DNA of 6,718 bases, taken from positions 1 to 6,718 of the forward strand of contig PMBV01000563.1 in assembly GCA_003153055.1 (NCBI GenBank), written 5' to 3'. Position numbers and translations under genes: made by a program. A model generated the notes under the pieces. It ran no database searches and was not told where the DNA came from. It saw only the letters and a program-made list of their open reading frames with translations. How positions within the stretch are numbered: position 1 is the stretch's first letter; each line of letters begins with the position of its first letter. The stretch comes from Myxococcales bacterium. Lineage in GTDB: Bacteria; Myxococcota; Myxococcia; Myxococcales; Myxococcaceae. This document shows positions 6,458 through 6,718 of this stretch, one piece after another.

Positions 6458-6718
6458 CTACAGCTCCTCGAGGAACTCGTCGTTGTAGGTGTACCGGGTC
6501 AGCCGCTTGATGAGGGCCTCCATGGCTTCCACCGGCTTCACCGCGAAGAGCATCTGCCGGAGCTTCTTCACCTTCTCGTACTCCTTGAAGCTGAAGAGCT
6601 TCTCTTCTTTGCGGGTACCCGACTGGGCGATGTTCATGGCTGGCCAGATGCGCTTCTCGGCCAGCAGGCGATCGAGGGTGACTTCGGAGTTCCCGGTGCC
6701 CTTGAACTCCTCGAAGAT
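6458..6718 (-). CDS. Transcription termination factor Rho, C-terminal part (partial)
   Basis: Only the last 86 codons are in the window; the gene continues past its right edge. The fragment aligns by eye with the C-terminal end of the Rho ATPase domain: it starts IFEEFKGTGNSEVTLDRLLA, continues EKRIWPAMNI and SGTRKEEKLF, and ends TYNDEFLEEL before a TAG. The arginine in SGTR is the conserved arginine finger that reaches the neighbouring subunit's ATP site in the hexamer. Rho is an RNA-dependent ATPase/helicase that ends transcription of untranslated RNA. Its N-terminal RNA-binding domain cannot be seen, so nothing can be said about lineage-specific insertions. The next gene starts 41 nt downstream; there is no clear terminator between them, so some read-through into the operon is possible. 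Confidence 0.97.
   Translation of the reverse strand: MFEEFKGTGNSEVTLDRLLAEKRIWPAMNIAQSGTRKEEKLFSFKEYEKVKKLRQMLFAVKPVEAMEALIKRLTRYTYNDEFLEEL

Noticed and set aside
1..6718. tRNA, rRNA, CRISPR array, insertion sequence or attachment site
   Set aside because: Nothing resembling repeats with spacers, transposase motifs, terminal inverted repeats or a tRNA cloverleaf was seen; the segment looks like ordinary chromosomal sequence.

Overview
The window is a compact, GC-rich (roughly two-thirds G+C by eye) bacterial segment in which every convincing gene lies on the minus strand. Codon use (GAG for Glu, CTC/CTG for Leu, strong G/C third positions), the style of the Rho C-terminus, and a small B-box-like zinc-finger protein next to a MoxR/DUF58 cluster all suggest a myxobacterium (Myxococcota, possibly Archangiaceae/Myxococcaceae). 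The taxonomic placement is an inference from memory of similar proteins, not from a search.

Read in the direction of transcription (high to low coordinates), the window starts with the last 86 codons of the transcription termination factor Rho (6458-6718). After a 41-nt gap come six tightly packed genes: a small zinc-finger membrane protein (6147-6416), a large multi-pass protein with a C-terminal DUF4129 domain (4352-6145), a DUF4350 membrane protein (3100-4359), a MoxR-family AAA+ ATPase (2093-3103), a DUF58/vWA-like membrane protein (784-2091), and a zinc-ribbon/DUF4190-type membrane protein (269-772). The junctions are +1 nt, an 8-nt overlap, a 4-nt ATGA overlap, +1 nt and +11 nt, so this is almost certainly one operon with translational coupling. 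Whether rho is co-transcribed with it cannot be decided from the sequence. Positions 1-268 hold no gene I can support. They contain two palindromes, a G+C hairpin, and a weak hint of the 3' end of a convergent plus-strand gene.

MoxR, DUF58, DUF4350 and DUF4129 form a recurrent bacterial gene neighbourhood. MoxR ATPases are thought to act as chaperone-like remodelers working with vWA-type partners such as DUF58 proteins. DUF4129 also forms the C-terminal part of TgpA-type transglutaminase-like membrane proteins, which themselves sit beside moxR and DUF58 genes. No transglutaminase domain is present here. Instead, DUF4129 is joined to an N-terminal polytopic membrane domain, and the core is flanked by two small Cys-rich membrane proteins. 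The likely picture is a cytoplasmic MoxR ring acting on a membrane complex of DUF58, DUF4350 and DUF4129 proteins for some envelope function. The actual substrate is unknown.
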